This document shows, in pieces, positions 16,306 to 24,517 of a DNA stretch of 64,000 bases. The notes under the pieces are model-generated. The model saw nothing but the letters and a program-made list of their open reading frames with translations, was not told where the DNA came from and did no database searches. A program made the translations under genes and the position numbers. Position 1 is the first letter of the stretch. Every line of letters begins with the position of its first letter. Source of the stretch: Streptomyces sp. NBC_00190 (GTDB lineage: Bacteria; Actinomycetota; Actinomycetes; Streptomycetales; Streptomycetaceae); contig NZ_CP108131.1 of NCBI RefSeq assembly GCF_036203305.1, positions 6,944,001 through 7,008,000 of the forward strand. Reading direction: 5' to 3'.

Positions 16306-16785
16306 ATGGAAGAGCGGGGGTCACCCGACCGGACCTGGTACCTGGTACTGGACGGGGCCACCGATGTCGTGACGCGCAGCCGTGAATTCGCGCGCCGGGC
16401 GCTGGCCGCATGGCACTGGCTCCCGGCCGCCACACCGGAGGGGCGGGACACGGCCGATGACGTACTGCTGCTGGTGTCCGAGGTGGTGGCCAACGCCTGC
16501 CTGCACGGCGGCGGGCCGAGCACGCTGCTGCTGGACTGCGACGACGAGCGGCTGCGGATCGAGGTGACCGACGGGAACCCGGCGCCGCCGGTCCCCTCGC
16601 CGGCGCGCTCACCCTCGCAGGCGGGCCGGCCCGGCGGGCACGGGCTGCTGATCGTGGACCGCCTGGCGCGCAGCTGGGGTTTCCAGCCCGAGCAGGACGG
16701 CAAATGCGTCTGGCTCGAAGTGGCCGCCCCGGCGGCGGTCAGGGACCCGGTCAGGAACGCGGTCCGGGATCCAGAGCCGCGATGA
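16306..16785 (+). CDS. HATPase-fold anti-sigma/serine kinase-like protein
   Basis: A 159-residue protein of the RsbW/SpoIIAB ATP-binding family. LLLVSEVVANACLHGGGPSTLLLD is the N-box with the Mg-coordinating Asn; EVTDGNPAPP is the G1 box; GGHGLLIVDRLARSWGF is the G2/lid segment. GGAGGAG at 16289-16295 fits ATG 16306 (MEERGSPDRTW). Proteins of this kind bind and inactivate a sigma factor or phosphorylate a STAS antagonist. The STAS gene upstream is the natural partner. The last 35 bp overlap the convergent isochorismatase-like gene. Confidence 0.9.
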   Translation: MEERGSPDRTWYLVLDGATDVVTRSREFARRALAAWHWLPAATPEGRDTADDVLLLVSEVVANACLHGGGPSTLLLDCDDERLRIEVTDGNPAPPVPSPARSPSQAGRPGGHGLLIVDRLARSWGFQPEQDGKCVWLEVAAPAAVRDPVRNAVRDPEPR

Positions 16786-17344
16786 CCTCGTCGGTCGCGC
16801 TGACCTTGCCGATGCGCGGGAAGATCTTGCCGAAGCTGTGCGCGTGGGAGTCGGAGTCCGTGTCGGCGGTGGCGTCCTCGACGACGACCAGGTCGTAGCT
16901 CAGCTCCCAGGCCGTCCGCGCGGTGGATTCGACGCCGACGCTGGTGGAGATGCCCGCCAGAACGATGTGGTGGATGCCGCGCCGGCGCAGCTGGAGGTCC
17001 AGCTCGGTACCGGTGAAGGCGCCCCAGTGGCGCTTGGTGACGACCACGTCGGCGAGGGCGGCGAGGTCGGCCGGGATCTCGGAGAACGCGGCGGGCGGGG
17101 CCGCGGCCGGGCCCGGGCGGTCCACGTTGGCGGTGGGCAGGTCGCCGCCGTCGGGGGACCAGGCCACCTTGACGAGGACCACGGGCAGCTTGCGGGCGCG
17201 GAACGCCTCGGCGAGCGCGATCCCCTTCTTGAGGATCTCGGTGGCGGGCCGGGTGATGGGAAGGTCCAGGATGCCCCTCTGCAGGTCGATGAGGACCAGG
17301 GCGGTGTCCTCGCCGAGAGCGAGGCGGGTCGGGTCAGCAGCCAT
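16751..17344 (-). CDS. Isochorismatase-family hydrolase
   Basis: A 197-residue alpha/beta hydrolase of the isochorismatase superfamily. ALVLIDLQRGILDLP holds the catalytic Asp near residue 20, VVVTKRHWGAFTGTELDLQLR the conserved Lys block, and HHIVLAGISTSVGVESTARTAWELSYDLVVVEDA the nucleophile loop. In cysteine hydrolases of the family that loop has Cys where this protein has Gly (TSVGVEST), a state otherwise known from true isochorismatases such as EntB and PhzD, which act without a covalent Cys. Substrate unknown. It is divergent from the SAP-domain gene. Confidence 0.88.
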   Translation of the reverse strand: MAADPTRLALGEDTALVLIDLQRGILDLPITRPATEILKKGIALAEAFRARKLPVVLVKVAWSPDGGDLPTANVDRPGPAAAPPAAFSEIPADLAALADVVVTKRHWGAFTGTELDLQLRRRGIHHIVLAGISTSVGVESTARTAWELSYDLVVVEDATADTDSDSHAHSFGKIFPRIGKVSATDEVIAALDPGPRS

Positions 17345-17385
17345 TTCCCGACATTATTGGACATTCAGCCAAGGCTGCAAGGCTC

Positions 17386-17391
17386 TAGAAT
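17386..17391 (+). promoter_or_regulatory. Possible -10 element TAGAAT, leaderless start of SAP-domain gene
   Basis: TAGAAT ends 6 bp before ATG 17398, the spacing expected for a leaderless transcript. There is no clear Shine-Dalgarno and no good -35 at 17-18 bp. Weak evidence. Confidence 0.3.
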
Positions 17392-17397
17392 GGGAAC

Positions 17398-17961
17398 ATG
17401 AGTGCGAATATCGAAGGGTCCCGGCCTGCCCTGACCCCGGCGCTGACCGGTGCGGAGCTGGCCCGCTGGTACTGGACGCTGGCCGAGCTGAGCGCGCTGG
17501 CGCGCGAGATGGGCCTGTCGGCCGGGGGCGGGAAGGTCGCCGTCACGGCCCGGCTGGCCGCCGCGCTCGACGGCATGCCGCCCGCACCCGCTCCGTCCCC
17601 GGCCCCCACCGCCCGCAGGGGCGGCCGTCAGCTCGCCGCCCCCGTCGACGGCGCGACCGTGATCCCGCCGGGGCAGCGGTCCAGCCAGGTGCTCCGGGAG
17701 TTCTTCGTCCGGGAGATCGGACCCGCATTCCACTTCGACGCCTTCATGCGGGAGTACGTGGCCCAGGGCACGGGCCGCACCCTCGCCGAGGCCGTCGCCC
17801 ACTGGCACGCCACCCGCGCACAGGCGGCGCAGCCGCAGGAGGTCGCCGCCCAGTTCGAGTTCAACCGGTTCCTGCGCGACTGGCACGCCCGCCACCCCGA
17901 CGGCGCCCGCGCCGAAGCCCTGGCCGCCTGGCGGGCCCACCGGGCCCGCCCCCGCGACTGA
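17398..17961 (+). CDS. SAP-domain protein with DUF6434-like region
   Basis: A 187-residue soluble protein. The N-terminal ~55 residues (LTGAELARWYWTLAELSALAREMGLSAGGGKVAVTARLAAAL) fit the two-helix SAP-like motif seen in nucleic-acid-associated proteins. A Pro/Ala linker follows, then a helical C-terminal region from GATVIPPGQRSSQVLREFFV to the end, with repeated aromatic and His residues (FHFDAFMREYV, FNRFLRDWHARH). Function is not known; DNA binding is only suggested. It is transcribed away from the isochorismatase-like gene. Confidence 0.75.
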   Translation: MSANIEGSRPALTPALTGAELARWYWTLAELSALAREMGLSAGGGKVAVTARLAAALDGMPPAPAPSPAPTARRGGRQLAAPVDGATVIPPGQRSSQVLREFFVREIGPAFHFDAFMREYVAQGTGRTLAEAVAHWHATRAQAAQPQEVAAQFEFNRFLRDWHARHPDGARAEALAAWRAHRARPRD

Positions 17962-18015
17962 CCTCACTCCTCCGTCAGAACAGCGAAGGCCGCCGAGATC
18001 GGGACTTGCTGCTGA

Positions 18016-18046
18016 CGTGGTGGTGCCTCGTGTGGGCACCACCACG
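18016..18046. terminator. Intrinsic terminator between convergent genes
   Basis: CGTGGTGGTGCC (18016-18027) and GGCACCACCACG (18035-18046) form a perfect 12-bp stem with a 7-nt loop, 55 bp after the SAP-domain gene stop and 25 bp past the end of the opposing secreted-protein gene. Confidence 0.75.
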
Positions 18047-18070
18047 CTGCGTGGTGTGTCACGTGGTGGA

Positions 18071-19711
18071 TCAGTCGGTGCCGTAGTAGCCGAAGTCGTC
18101 GATGATCAGGTCGATGTTTTCCCAGCCCTGGTTCCAGAAGGCGACCATGCCCTTGTCTGCCGGGCTCGCCTGGACGAGGTTTGCGGCCGTCTTGCCCGCC
18201 GTCCAGTTGAGGGTGGAGGCGACCGGACGCGCGGGCGGGGTGGCGGTGCCGTTCTCGTACTGCTCGCGCGAGTTCGGGTCTGGGGCCACCGACAGGAATC
18301 CGGCTCCGGTCGTGTTGGTGACCGTGGCGTTCAGGACGTACGCCTCGACGTTAGGGGCGTCCAGCAGGTGCATGTAGTCACGGGCGGCGAGCGGGGTGCC
18401 GGTCTGACGGGTGTCGACCATCCGGGCCGGGCCCCACCAGTTCGGCACGTAGGCAGCCCGGCTGTCGGGCGTGTAGTAGCCGTTGACGTCGATGACCACG
18501 TCGGTGGGCTGCCAGGCACCGTTGCGGACCATGATCCGGCCGTCGGGGCCCACCGGCACGATGACCGAGTTGGCGACCGTCTGACCGGCGGCGAAGTTCA
18601 GGTTGGACGAGGTCGGGGCCGCCTGTCCGCTGGGATAGACGGTCAGGTGCCCGGCCTCGCGCGGATTGGTGACCGTCACGTTGAGCGAGACGGCGGTGGC
18701 GCCCTTCGGGACGCCGCCCACTCCGCCGATCTGCACGCCGAACGAGCCCTGCCCGGCGACCTGGCCCTTGGCCGTACCCCGACCCTCGCGGGTGTCGACG
18801 AACCGGGTCGGCGAGAGCGAGGTGTAGCCGCTGGATGCGGTCGTGTTGAAGTAGCCGGTCACGTCTGCGATGAGGTCGACCGACTCCCAGCCCCTGTTGT
18901 CCAGGTTCACGTACCCGTCTCTGCCGACCGGCATGATGACCAGGTTCGGCACGGTCTCGCCGGGGGCGTAGTTGATGCTGGATGTTTTTGGCCTGTCACG
19001 ACCAGTGCCCCAGGCGATGATGTGGCCACTGGCAGTGGTGTTGGTGACGGTGAGGTTGAGGACCACGGCGGTGACTCCGTCGGGAATCGTGCCATTGCCC
19101 GTGACCTTGATGCTGGTCGTGCTGTACGCGTGGACCTTGCCCTTTTCCTGCCCCGTGCCGTTGCGGGTGTCCAAAAGCCGCAAGGGGGCGTGCGGGGTGA
19201 AGTCCGAGGCCAGCGTCTTCACCGTCACCTTGTTCACGGCCTGCGTGTTCGTCGTCGGGTCGGTAACCGTCACCGTGACTGTGTACTCGCCGACCTCGGC
19301 GTATGCGTGCTTGCTCACCAGCGGCTCGGAGGCGTTGGCCGTGAGCACTTCTGTGGTGCCGTCGCCCCAGGAGATGGCGACGCCGAGCGGGCCTTCAGCG
19401 CCGCTGAAGGTGGAATAGACGAGCATCCCGTGTGCGGAAGTGCCCCAGCTGTCCAGCTTGACCGCAAGGGCCTGGCTGTCGGCGGCGGAGGCCGCCCGGC
19501 TTTGGGCGGACGGCACCACTCTGCGGACCGTATGGTCCGCAGAGCTGCTGAAGACTTCGGCGCCGGACGCTTCGGCTGTGCTCGGGTCCACATCGGGAGC
19601 GGCTGCCCTGTGGGGATCCGGGGCTACCGGCTGGGCATGGGCCATGCCGGGTATGAGTCCAACACCGGCTGCGAGGGCAGCTGCGGCTATGACGAGTCGG
19701 CGCTTGGGCAC
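18071..19711 (-). CDS. Secreted protein with PKD-like domain and three RxxDTR repeat modules
   Basis: A 546-residue exported protein. The first ~26 residues (MPKRRLVIAAAALAAG...MAHA) are a Sec signal peptide ending in AHA. Residues about 105-180 resemble a PKD/Ig-type strand domain (VAISWGDGTTEVLT ... EVGEYTVTVTVTDPTTN). Then come three copies of a ~120-residue module. The first two carry LLDTR or FVDTR and the third MVDTR, each followed by VTAVVLNLTVTNTTASGH-like strands, SSINYAPGETVPNLVIMPVG-like strands and VDLIADVTGYF-like ends. Such modules occur in actinomycete surface proteins. No enzyme motif is seen. It may bind surface polymers. Confidence 0.85.
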   Translation of the reverse strand: MPKRRLVIAAAALAAGVGLIPGMAHAQPVAPDPHRAAAPDVDPSTAEASGAEVFSSSADHTVRRVVPSAQSRAASAADSQALAVKLDSWGTSAHGMLVYSTFSGAEGPLGVAISWGDGTTEVLTANASEPLVSKHAYAEVGEYTVTVTVTDPTTNTQAVNKVTVKTLASDFTPHAPLRLLDTRNGTGQEKGKVHAYSTTSIKVTGNGTIPDGVTAVVLNLTVTNTTASGHIIAWGTGRDRPKTSSINYAPGETVPNLVIMPVGRDGYVNLDNRGWESVDLIADVTGYFNTTASSGYTSLSPTRFVDTREGRGTAKGQVAGQGSFGVQIGGVGGVPKGATAVSLNVTVTNPREAGHLTVYPSGQAAPTSSNLNFAAGQTVANSVIVPVGPDGRIMVRNGAWQPTDVVIDVNGYYTPDSRAAYVPNWWGPARMVDTRQTGTPLAARDYMHLLDAPNVEAYVLNATVTNTTGAGFLSVAPDPNSREQYENGTATPPARPVASTLNWTAGKTAANLVQASPADKGMVAFWNQGWENIDLIIDDFGYYGTD

Positions 19712-19850
19712 AGGTTCCCTATGTCTCTGAGTTGAAGGGGACGGACAGGCTGCCCTGCCTCTGCTCGGTCGGGCAGCCGTGACGCGGGGTGTCGGCCTGC
19801 ATGCATGGAGCCTGTAGCAGGGCCGCTGGGTTTGTGGGTGCTGGAAGGCC

Positions 19851-19882
19851 GGGCCCGCCGCCCTGTGTGGGGTGACGGGCCC
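19851..19882 (-). terminator. Terminator after the LamG/ricin-lectin gene
   Basis: GGGCCCG (19851-19857) pairs with CGGGCCC (19876-19882), with further G-C and wobble pairing inside, starting about 20 bp past the stop codon at 19902 in the direction of transcription. Confidence 0.55.
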
Positions 19883-19901
19883 GTGCTCCGTTGGTAGGGG
19901 G

Positions 19902-22900
19902 TTACGGTGTGGGAAGGGGCGGCACCGGCAGTGGCAGGGGAGCCGTGCCGAGTGCCGGAATGGTCCAGGTCTGAGCCGGTGAGGCGTTGCAGTCGAAGAG
20001 CCAGAGCTGGTGGCCGGGGGTGGTGTCGTAGTTGCCGAGGTCTATGCAGCGGCCGGAGGCGGGGTTGTAGATGGTGCCGTTGGCTCGGGGGAGGAACTGC
20101 TGGCTCTTGGCGCTCGGGTCACATGCGTGGAGCTCGATGAGTGTGGTGTTGGCGGTGCCGGCCGCGGCCGCGTTGAGGCACTTGCCGTGGGTCTGGATGG
20201 TGCCGTCGTTGCGGATCTGGAACTGCTGGGCGGTGGTGCCGTTGCAGCCGGAGATCTGGATCTTGTTGCCGTCGGTGTCGCGGTCGTAGTCGTTGTCGAC
20301 GCAGTTGGCTGCGGCGCCGGCCAGGTGGATGGGGCTGGATGCGTTGGGGGCGGTGATGGAGGCGGCGTACGGGTAGACGGCGAGGTTGCTGACGCCGCCG
20401 ACGAAACCGCTCTCGGTCAGGTAGTGGGGCTGGCCGTCCTTCTTGTACCGGCCCATGACGAGCGGGCCGGCGGGGGCTTGGCTGGTGGACGCGGTGTGGT
20501 GGCCGGTGCTGGCGAGGGTGCCGTTGACGTAGAGGCGCATCAGGCCGGTGTTGGCGTCGTAGACGGCGGAGACGCGGGTCCACTCGCCGGGCGTGAAGCG
20601 AGCGGCACTGTTGACGGCGAGGTCGGTCCAGTCGTACATGAGGCCGTCGGTGTCGCCGCGGGCGATCGCGAAGCGCCAGGCCTGGCCGTTGGGGTCGGCG
20701 TACAGGAGGAAGGCGCTGCTCCTGGTGCCGTCCTGGCTGGCGATGATGCCGCCGTTGGTCGTGTCGGTCTTGGCCCAGGTGCTGATGGTGAAGCTGTTGC
20801 GGGTGTCGACGGCCTTGGTGGTGCTGGTGACGGTGGAAGCAGTGCCCTTGAAGGCCGCGTGAGTGGTGTCGCGGCCGCCGATGGCCTGCTGGGTGAAGGT
20901 GATTCCTGCGGTGGTGGCCGGATTGGTACCGGCGGGCGCCGTGGCGGGGTCGACTCCGACCTCGTCGCGGGTCTTGTTGCCGGTCTGGCTGGTGAGGGTC
21001 CACTGGGCGGTGGGCCGGTTCAGGTCGGCCAGGGCGACGGGTGAGGTGTCGACGCCGGTGGTGGTGGGGTGGGGGACGTCGGTGCCGGGCGCGGTACCTG
21101 TGCCGTAGAACGAGACGAGCTGTTGGTTGGTGTCGACGGCCCACACGTCCGGGATTTTGTCACCGCTGATGTCACCGTTGGAGCCGACGCGGGGATAGGT
21201 CTTCGGATCGATCTTGCCCGTGATCAGTCCTGCAGCCGGGTCGTTGAACCCCGTGAGGTCGGTGGCGCCCTTGACGGTGAAGGCGTGCAGGGTGCCGCCG
21301 TCGGCCTTGGAGCGGGCCCACAGGGTGGGGAAGGCCGTGCCCTGGGCGCGGCCGGGTGCGATCAGCTCGTAGCCGTCCCACTTGGTGTCGTTCCCGGAGA
21401 GCAGGATCGCCTGGGATGCGAGCTGGTTGTTGGTGCCGGCTGTGGCGAGCCAGAGACGCCCGTTCTCGACGAACAGCAGGGATGTCTGGGGGAGGGGGGT
21501 GCCGCTCTCGCCCGCGACGGAGCCGAACGCCGCGATCTGAGTCACCTTGGCCCAGTCGGCGCCGTAGCCGTAGGTGGCGCAGGTGATGGTTGTCTTGTCG
21601 GACTTGAGGCAGTTGGTGGACTTGGTGACCGGGACGGATGCCTGCCCGTCAAACCAGCCACCATTGCCGTCATTGGGGTAGACGTAGAGATTTGCACTGC
21701 CGGACTGGTGGGCGAAGAGGTCGTCGACGGTTTTGCGGGCGAGGCTGCCCCCATGACTGATCTGGATTCCGTTCCAGTTCCCGGTGTTGCCGACTGCCGC
21801 GACCATCTTGGCGCGGGGTGCGCCGTAAGGGTCCTCGCCGCCGCCGATCTTGCGGAGGTCCCCGGCCGTGTCGGGCAGCAGGATGTCGGGCTTGTTGTCT
21901 CCGGTGATGTCGCCGAAGACGGGCTTGCCGGCGTCGGGGTTGGAGGGGGCGTAGTAGCTGTAGACGAAGGGCTGGGACATGTTGCCCGCGTTGTCCTGGG
22001 TCTGCAGGTAGACGTAGTTGGTGCCCCAGCGCGGCGGCTGGATGGTGATGGTGGCCTTGCCGCCCGTCAGCTTGGTCATGCCGGGCCCGGTGTCAGTGCA
22101 CTTCCAGCCAGTGGCGGCGGCCTTGACGGGGTCGGTGGTCCAGCGGGCGCAGGCGAGACCGGAGCTGCGGCCGCCGCTGACCGGACCGGGGTCGGTGCCG
22201 CTGAGAGTGAAGGTACCCGGTTCCCCGACCCGCTTGGGGTGGGCGCCGATGGTGCCGGAGGCGGGGAAGTCGGTGGAGGTGACGGTGGCGGTCGGCGGGG
22301 TGCGGTCGACGCGGAAGAAGCACATCTCGGTGGGGTTGCTGGTGAGAGTGCCGTCGGCGGCGCGGGCCACCCAGCCGTACTGGTGGCCGTCGGTCAGGGA
22401 GCCGATGTCGACGCTGACGGCGCCGTAGCTGCTGTTCCAGCTGGCGTCGGCGTACTGGGTAGCGCCGCCGTTGTCGTCGTCCCAGTACTGGAAGCCCGTG
22501 TAGAGCTGCTGCCCGGTGGCCGAGTAGGTCGAGGTGGTCAGGGCGATGTTGTTGTTGGCGCCGACCCAGCCGGGGTTGTCCCAGGGGTTGGCGGTGCCAG
22601 GGGTGCGGCAGTCGGCGTAGGAGGCGGTGTCGGCGAATCCGGGGGTTGGGCTGGTGCGGGGCCACCAGACCGTGGGGGTGATGTCGTACTCGACGACGAT
22701 GTGCGGGGTGTTCGCGAACCGCTGCCGGTACTGCTTGTTGTACTCGTCATCGGGGGCGAGACCGAGGGTGATGGTGGGCCACTGGCCCCCGACGGCGCTC
22801 TTCACCAGGTTTTTGACATCGAACTGGATGTCGCCCGACCCGGACATGTCGGTGGTGCCGATCTTGCTGCAGCCGCCCATGTGCGAGTTCTTGTCGCAAG

Positions 22901-24278
22901 GCTGCTGGTTCCAGCTGGTGGGGTTGCTGATGTAGCCGGTGGAGTAGAGGCCCATCGGGGTGACCGTGCTCGGGCTGGAGGAGGAGACGACGGTCGCGTA
23001 GAACGTCGCGTTGATGACCTCGCTGTTGTGGAGCCGGGAGTCCATGCCGATCTGGAAGTAGGCGCGGGTGCGTCCGATGCCGGTGCAGGGCGGGTTGCCT
23101 ATGTTGTAGCCGCAGTAGCCGGCGGCGGGCCTGTCCTGCCCGTACTGGGTGCCGTTGAACTCATTGACGTCGGCGTACTCCGGTGCTTCCTGGACCTGGG
23201 CCCAGGCCTGGTTGGCATTGTCGAGGGTGGGGTTCCAGCCCGGGTCGATGTACCAGGGGCCGGTGCCCTGCCCGAGCAGGGCGGCGTCCGGGACGAGCTT
23301 GATGCCCTGGGCGTCGACGCTCGTGCCGATCTTCTGCACTGCCGCGCCGGTGCCGGGGCCGTCGGTGCTCGACGGTGTCGAAGCGTCCTCGGCAGGAGCG
23401 GACTGCTCGGCGAGGGCGCCCGCCGACTTCGTCGGAGTGGAGGGGGCAGCAGCTGCGGCGCCGGCCGAATCCCACATGAGCGGGGTGGGGGCGGAGAAGC
23501 GGGTCTTGCCCTGGCCGTCGGCGGCTTTGAGATTGCCGGCGCCGTCCGCGCTGACCGTGAGCCCGTCGGCCTCCACGGAAAGCTGGAGCTTCTTGACGGC
23601 CGGGTTGGCGGCGGCTTCGGCGGTGCGGACGATCAGCACCTGGCGCCAGCCGCCGAGCGTGTTGGCGCTGAGCTCGAGGTCCACGCCGGGCAGGACGGAC
23701 GAGTACAGGGCGCTGTCGCCGTTGAGTACGGGCTTGGGCAGCGGGAACGGAGCCTTGAGCGCCAGCTTCTTGCCGTCTGCGGTGGTCATGGTTGCCATCG
23801 GACCGGTGCCGCCACCGGAGAGGCTGAGCCTGGAGGGAACGGCTGCCGGCGTCACGGTGCCATCGGCGTTGGCCCGGAGCGTGGCATCGACCGCCTGCCA
23901 GGTACCGCTGGCGGTCTTGACCCGCGTGGGCACGGGCGTGGTGTCCGTGGTGAGCGTGCCTGCCGGTGTGGCGAAGGTCTGCGAACTCCCCGTCGTCAGG
24001 TGGTTGATGACGACCGGTTTGCCGCTGCTCTTGGCCTGGGCTTTGGCGGTGTCGATCGCAGCAGACTCCGCGGAGGGAGGCCGGGGCGTCGGGGCGGGCC
24101 ATGTACTGGTGGCCGGCCCATGACTACGGGCGTCGTCGGCAGTTGCGGGCGGCGCGGCGATCAGGCCGGCCCCGAGTGAGAGTGCGGCAGCTCCGGCGAC
24201 CGGGAGCATCGCGACGCCCGAAGCCCGCAGTCTGCGGACTGGTTTCGGCGTCCGCGAGGGAAGGAATGGCAGTCTCAC
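19902..24278 (-). CDS. Large secreted LamG / FG-GAP / ricin-lectin protein
   Basis: A 1458-residue exported protein. A ~47-residue signal region with a hydrophobic core (MLPVAGAAALSLGAGLIAAPPATA) opens it. Residues about 340-530 form a DNRLRE-like beta region with Cys pairs, followed by Ig-like parts. FG-GAP/VCBS-type repeats include FGDITGDNKPDILLPD, and SNGDISGDKIPDVWAVDTN is a second. Near residue 1150 a LamG/concanavalin-like domain has SFTISTWAKTDTTNGGIIASQDG. The last ~130 residues are a ricin-B lectin with paired QQF-type repeats (AQQFQIRNDGTIQTHGKCLN; SQQFLPRANGTIYN). It looks like a carbohydrate-binding surface protein. It is divergent from the RHS toxin gene, sharing a 239-bp promoter region; co-function with the toxin is likely but unproven. 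Confidence 0.85.
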   Translation of the reverse strand: MRLPFLPSRTPKPVRRLRASGVAMLPVAGAAALSLGAGLIAAPPATADDARSHGPATSTWPAPTPRPPSAESAAIDTAKAQAKSSGKPVVINHLTTGSSQTFATPAGTLTTDTTPVPTRVKTASGTWQAVDATLRANADGTVTPAAVPSRLSLSGGGTGPMATMTTADGKKLALKAPFPLPKPVLNGDSALYSSVLPGVDLELSANTLGGWRQVLIVRTAEAAANPAVKKLQLSVEADGLTVSADGAGNLKAADGQGKTRFSAPTPLMWDSAGAAAAAPSTPTKSAGALAEQSAPAEDASTPSSTDGPGTGAAVQKIGTSVDAQGIKLVPDAALLGQGTGPWYIDPGWNPTLDNANQAWAQVQEAPEYADVNEFNGTQYGQDRPAAGYCGYNIGNPPCTGIGRTRAYFQIGMDSRLHNSEVINATFYATVVSSSSPSTVTPMGLYSTGYISNPTSWNQQPCDKNSHMGGCSKIGTTDMSGSGDIQFDVKNLVKSAVGGQWPTITLGLAPDDEYNKQYRQRFANTPHIVVEYDITPTVWWPRTSPTPGFADTASYADCRTPGTANPWDNPGWVGANNNIALTTSTYSATGQQLYTGFQYWDDDNGGATQYADASWNSSYGAVSVDIGSLTDGHQYGWVARAADGTLTSNPTEMCFFRVDRTPPTATVTSTDFPASGTIGAHPKRVGEPGTFTLSGTDPGPVSGGRSSGLACARWTTDPVKAAATGWKCTDTGPGMTKLTGGKATITIQPPRWGTNYVYLQTQDNAGNMSQPFVYSYYAPSNPDAGKPVFGDITGDNKPDILLPDTAGDLRKIGGGEDPYGAPRAKMVAAVGNTGNWNGIQISHGGSLARKTVDDLFAHQSGSANLYVYPNDGNGGWFDGQASVPVTKSTNCLKSDKTTITCATYGYGADWAKVTQIAAFGSVAGESGTPLPQTSLLFVENGRLWLATAGTNNQLASQAILLSGNDTKWDGYELIAPGRAQGTAFPTLWARSKADGGTLHAFTVKGATDLTGFNDPAAGLITGKIDPKTYPRVGSNGDISGDKIPDVWAVDTNQQLVSFYGTGTAPGTDVPHPTTTGVDTSPVALADLNRPTAQWTLTSQTGNKTRDEVGVDPATAPAGTNPATTAGITFTQQAIGGRDTTHAAFKGTASTVTSTTKAVDTRNSFTISTWAKTDTTNGGIIASQDGTRSSAFLLYADPNGQAWRFAIARGDTDGLMYDWTDLAVNSAARFTPGEWTRVSAVYDANTGLMRLYVNGTLASTGHHTASTSQAPAGPLVMGRYKKDGQPHYLTESGFVGGVSNLAVYPYAASITAPNASSPIHLAGAAANCVDNDYDRDTDGNKIQISGCNGTTAQQFQIRNDGTIQTHGKCLNAAAAGTANTTLIELHACDPSAKSQQFLPRANGTIYNPASGRCIDLGNYDTTPGHQLWLFDCNASPAQTWTIPALGTAPLPLPVPPLPTP

Positions 24279-24409
24279 GTTTGTGGGCCCCCCTGAGCTG
24301 TGAGACGGACAGAAGTCAGCCGCACAATTCCTTCACATTTGCAACCTGTCAACACTCTGCTCGGCGTCCGCGCCCGTTTTGAGTGGCGATCACCCGACCC
24401 GTGCCGCGA

Positions 24410-24423
24410 GTGACGTGAGTCAC
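24410..24423. promoter_or_regulatory. Possible Crp-type site in the LamG/RHS divergent promoter
   Basis: GTGACGTGAGTCAC is a 5-bp inverted repeat with 4-bp spacer and fits GTGA-N6-TCAC, the core of Crp-like boxes. It sits midway between the two divergent starts (24278 and 24518). The motif is short, so chance occurrence is possible. Confidence 0.35.
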
Positions 24424-24517
24424 GGGAGGGGAATGTGAGACTCCGCTGAAGAATCGAACGAACGCTACGTAGGGTGCGCTTGAACTGGGCCCTACCGGCC
24501 TGGTGTTCGCGCTGTAG

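Noticed and set aside
21069..24179. 1036-codon plus-strand frame under the lectin/LamG gene
   Set aside because: Low-complexity Gly/Val/Asp composition with no domain. The minus strand encodes recognisable LamG, FG-GAP and ricin-B domains with a signal peptide.
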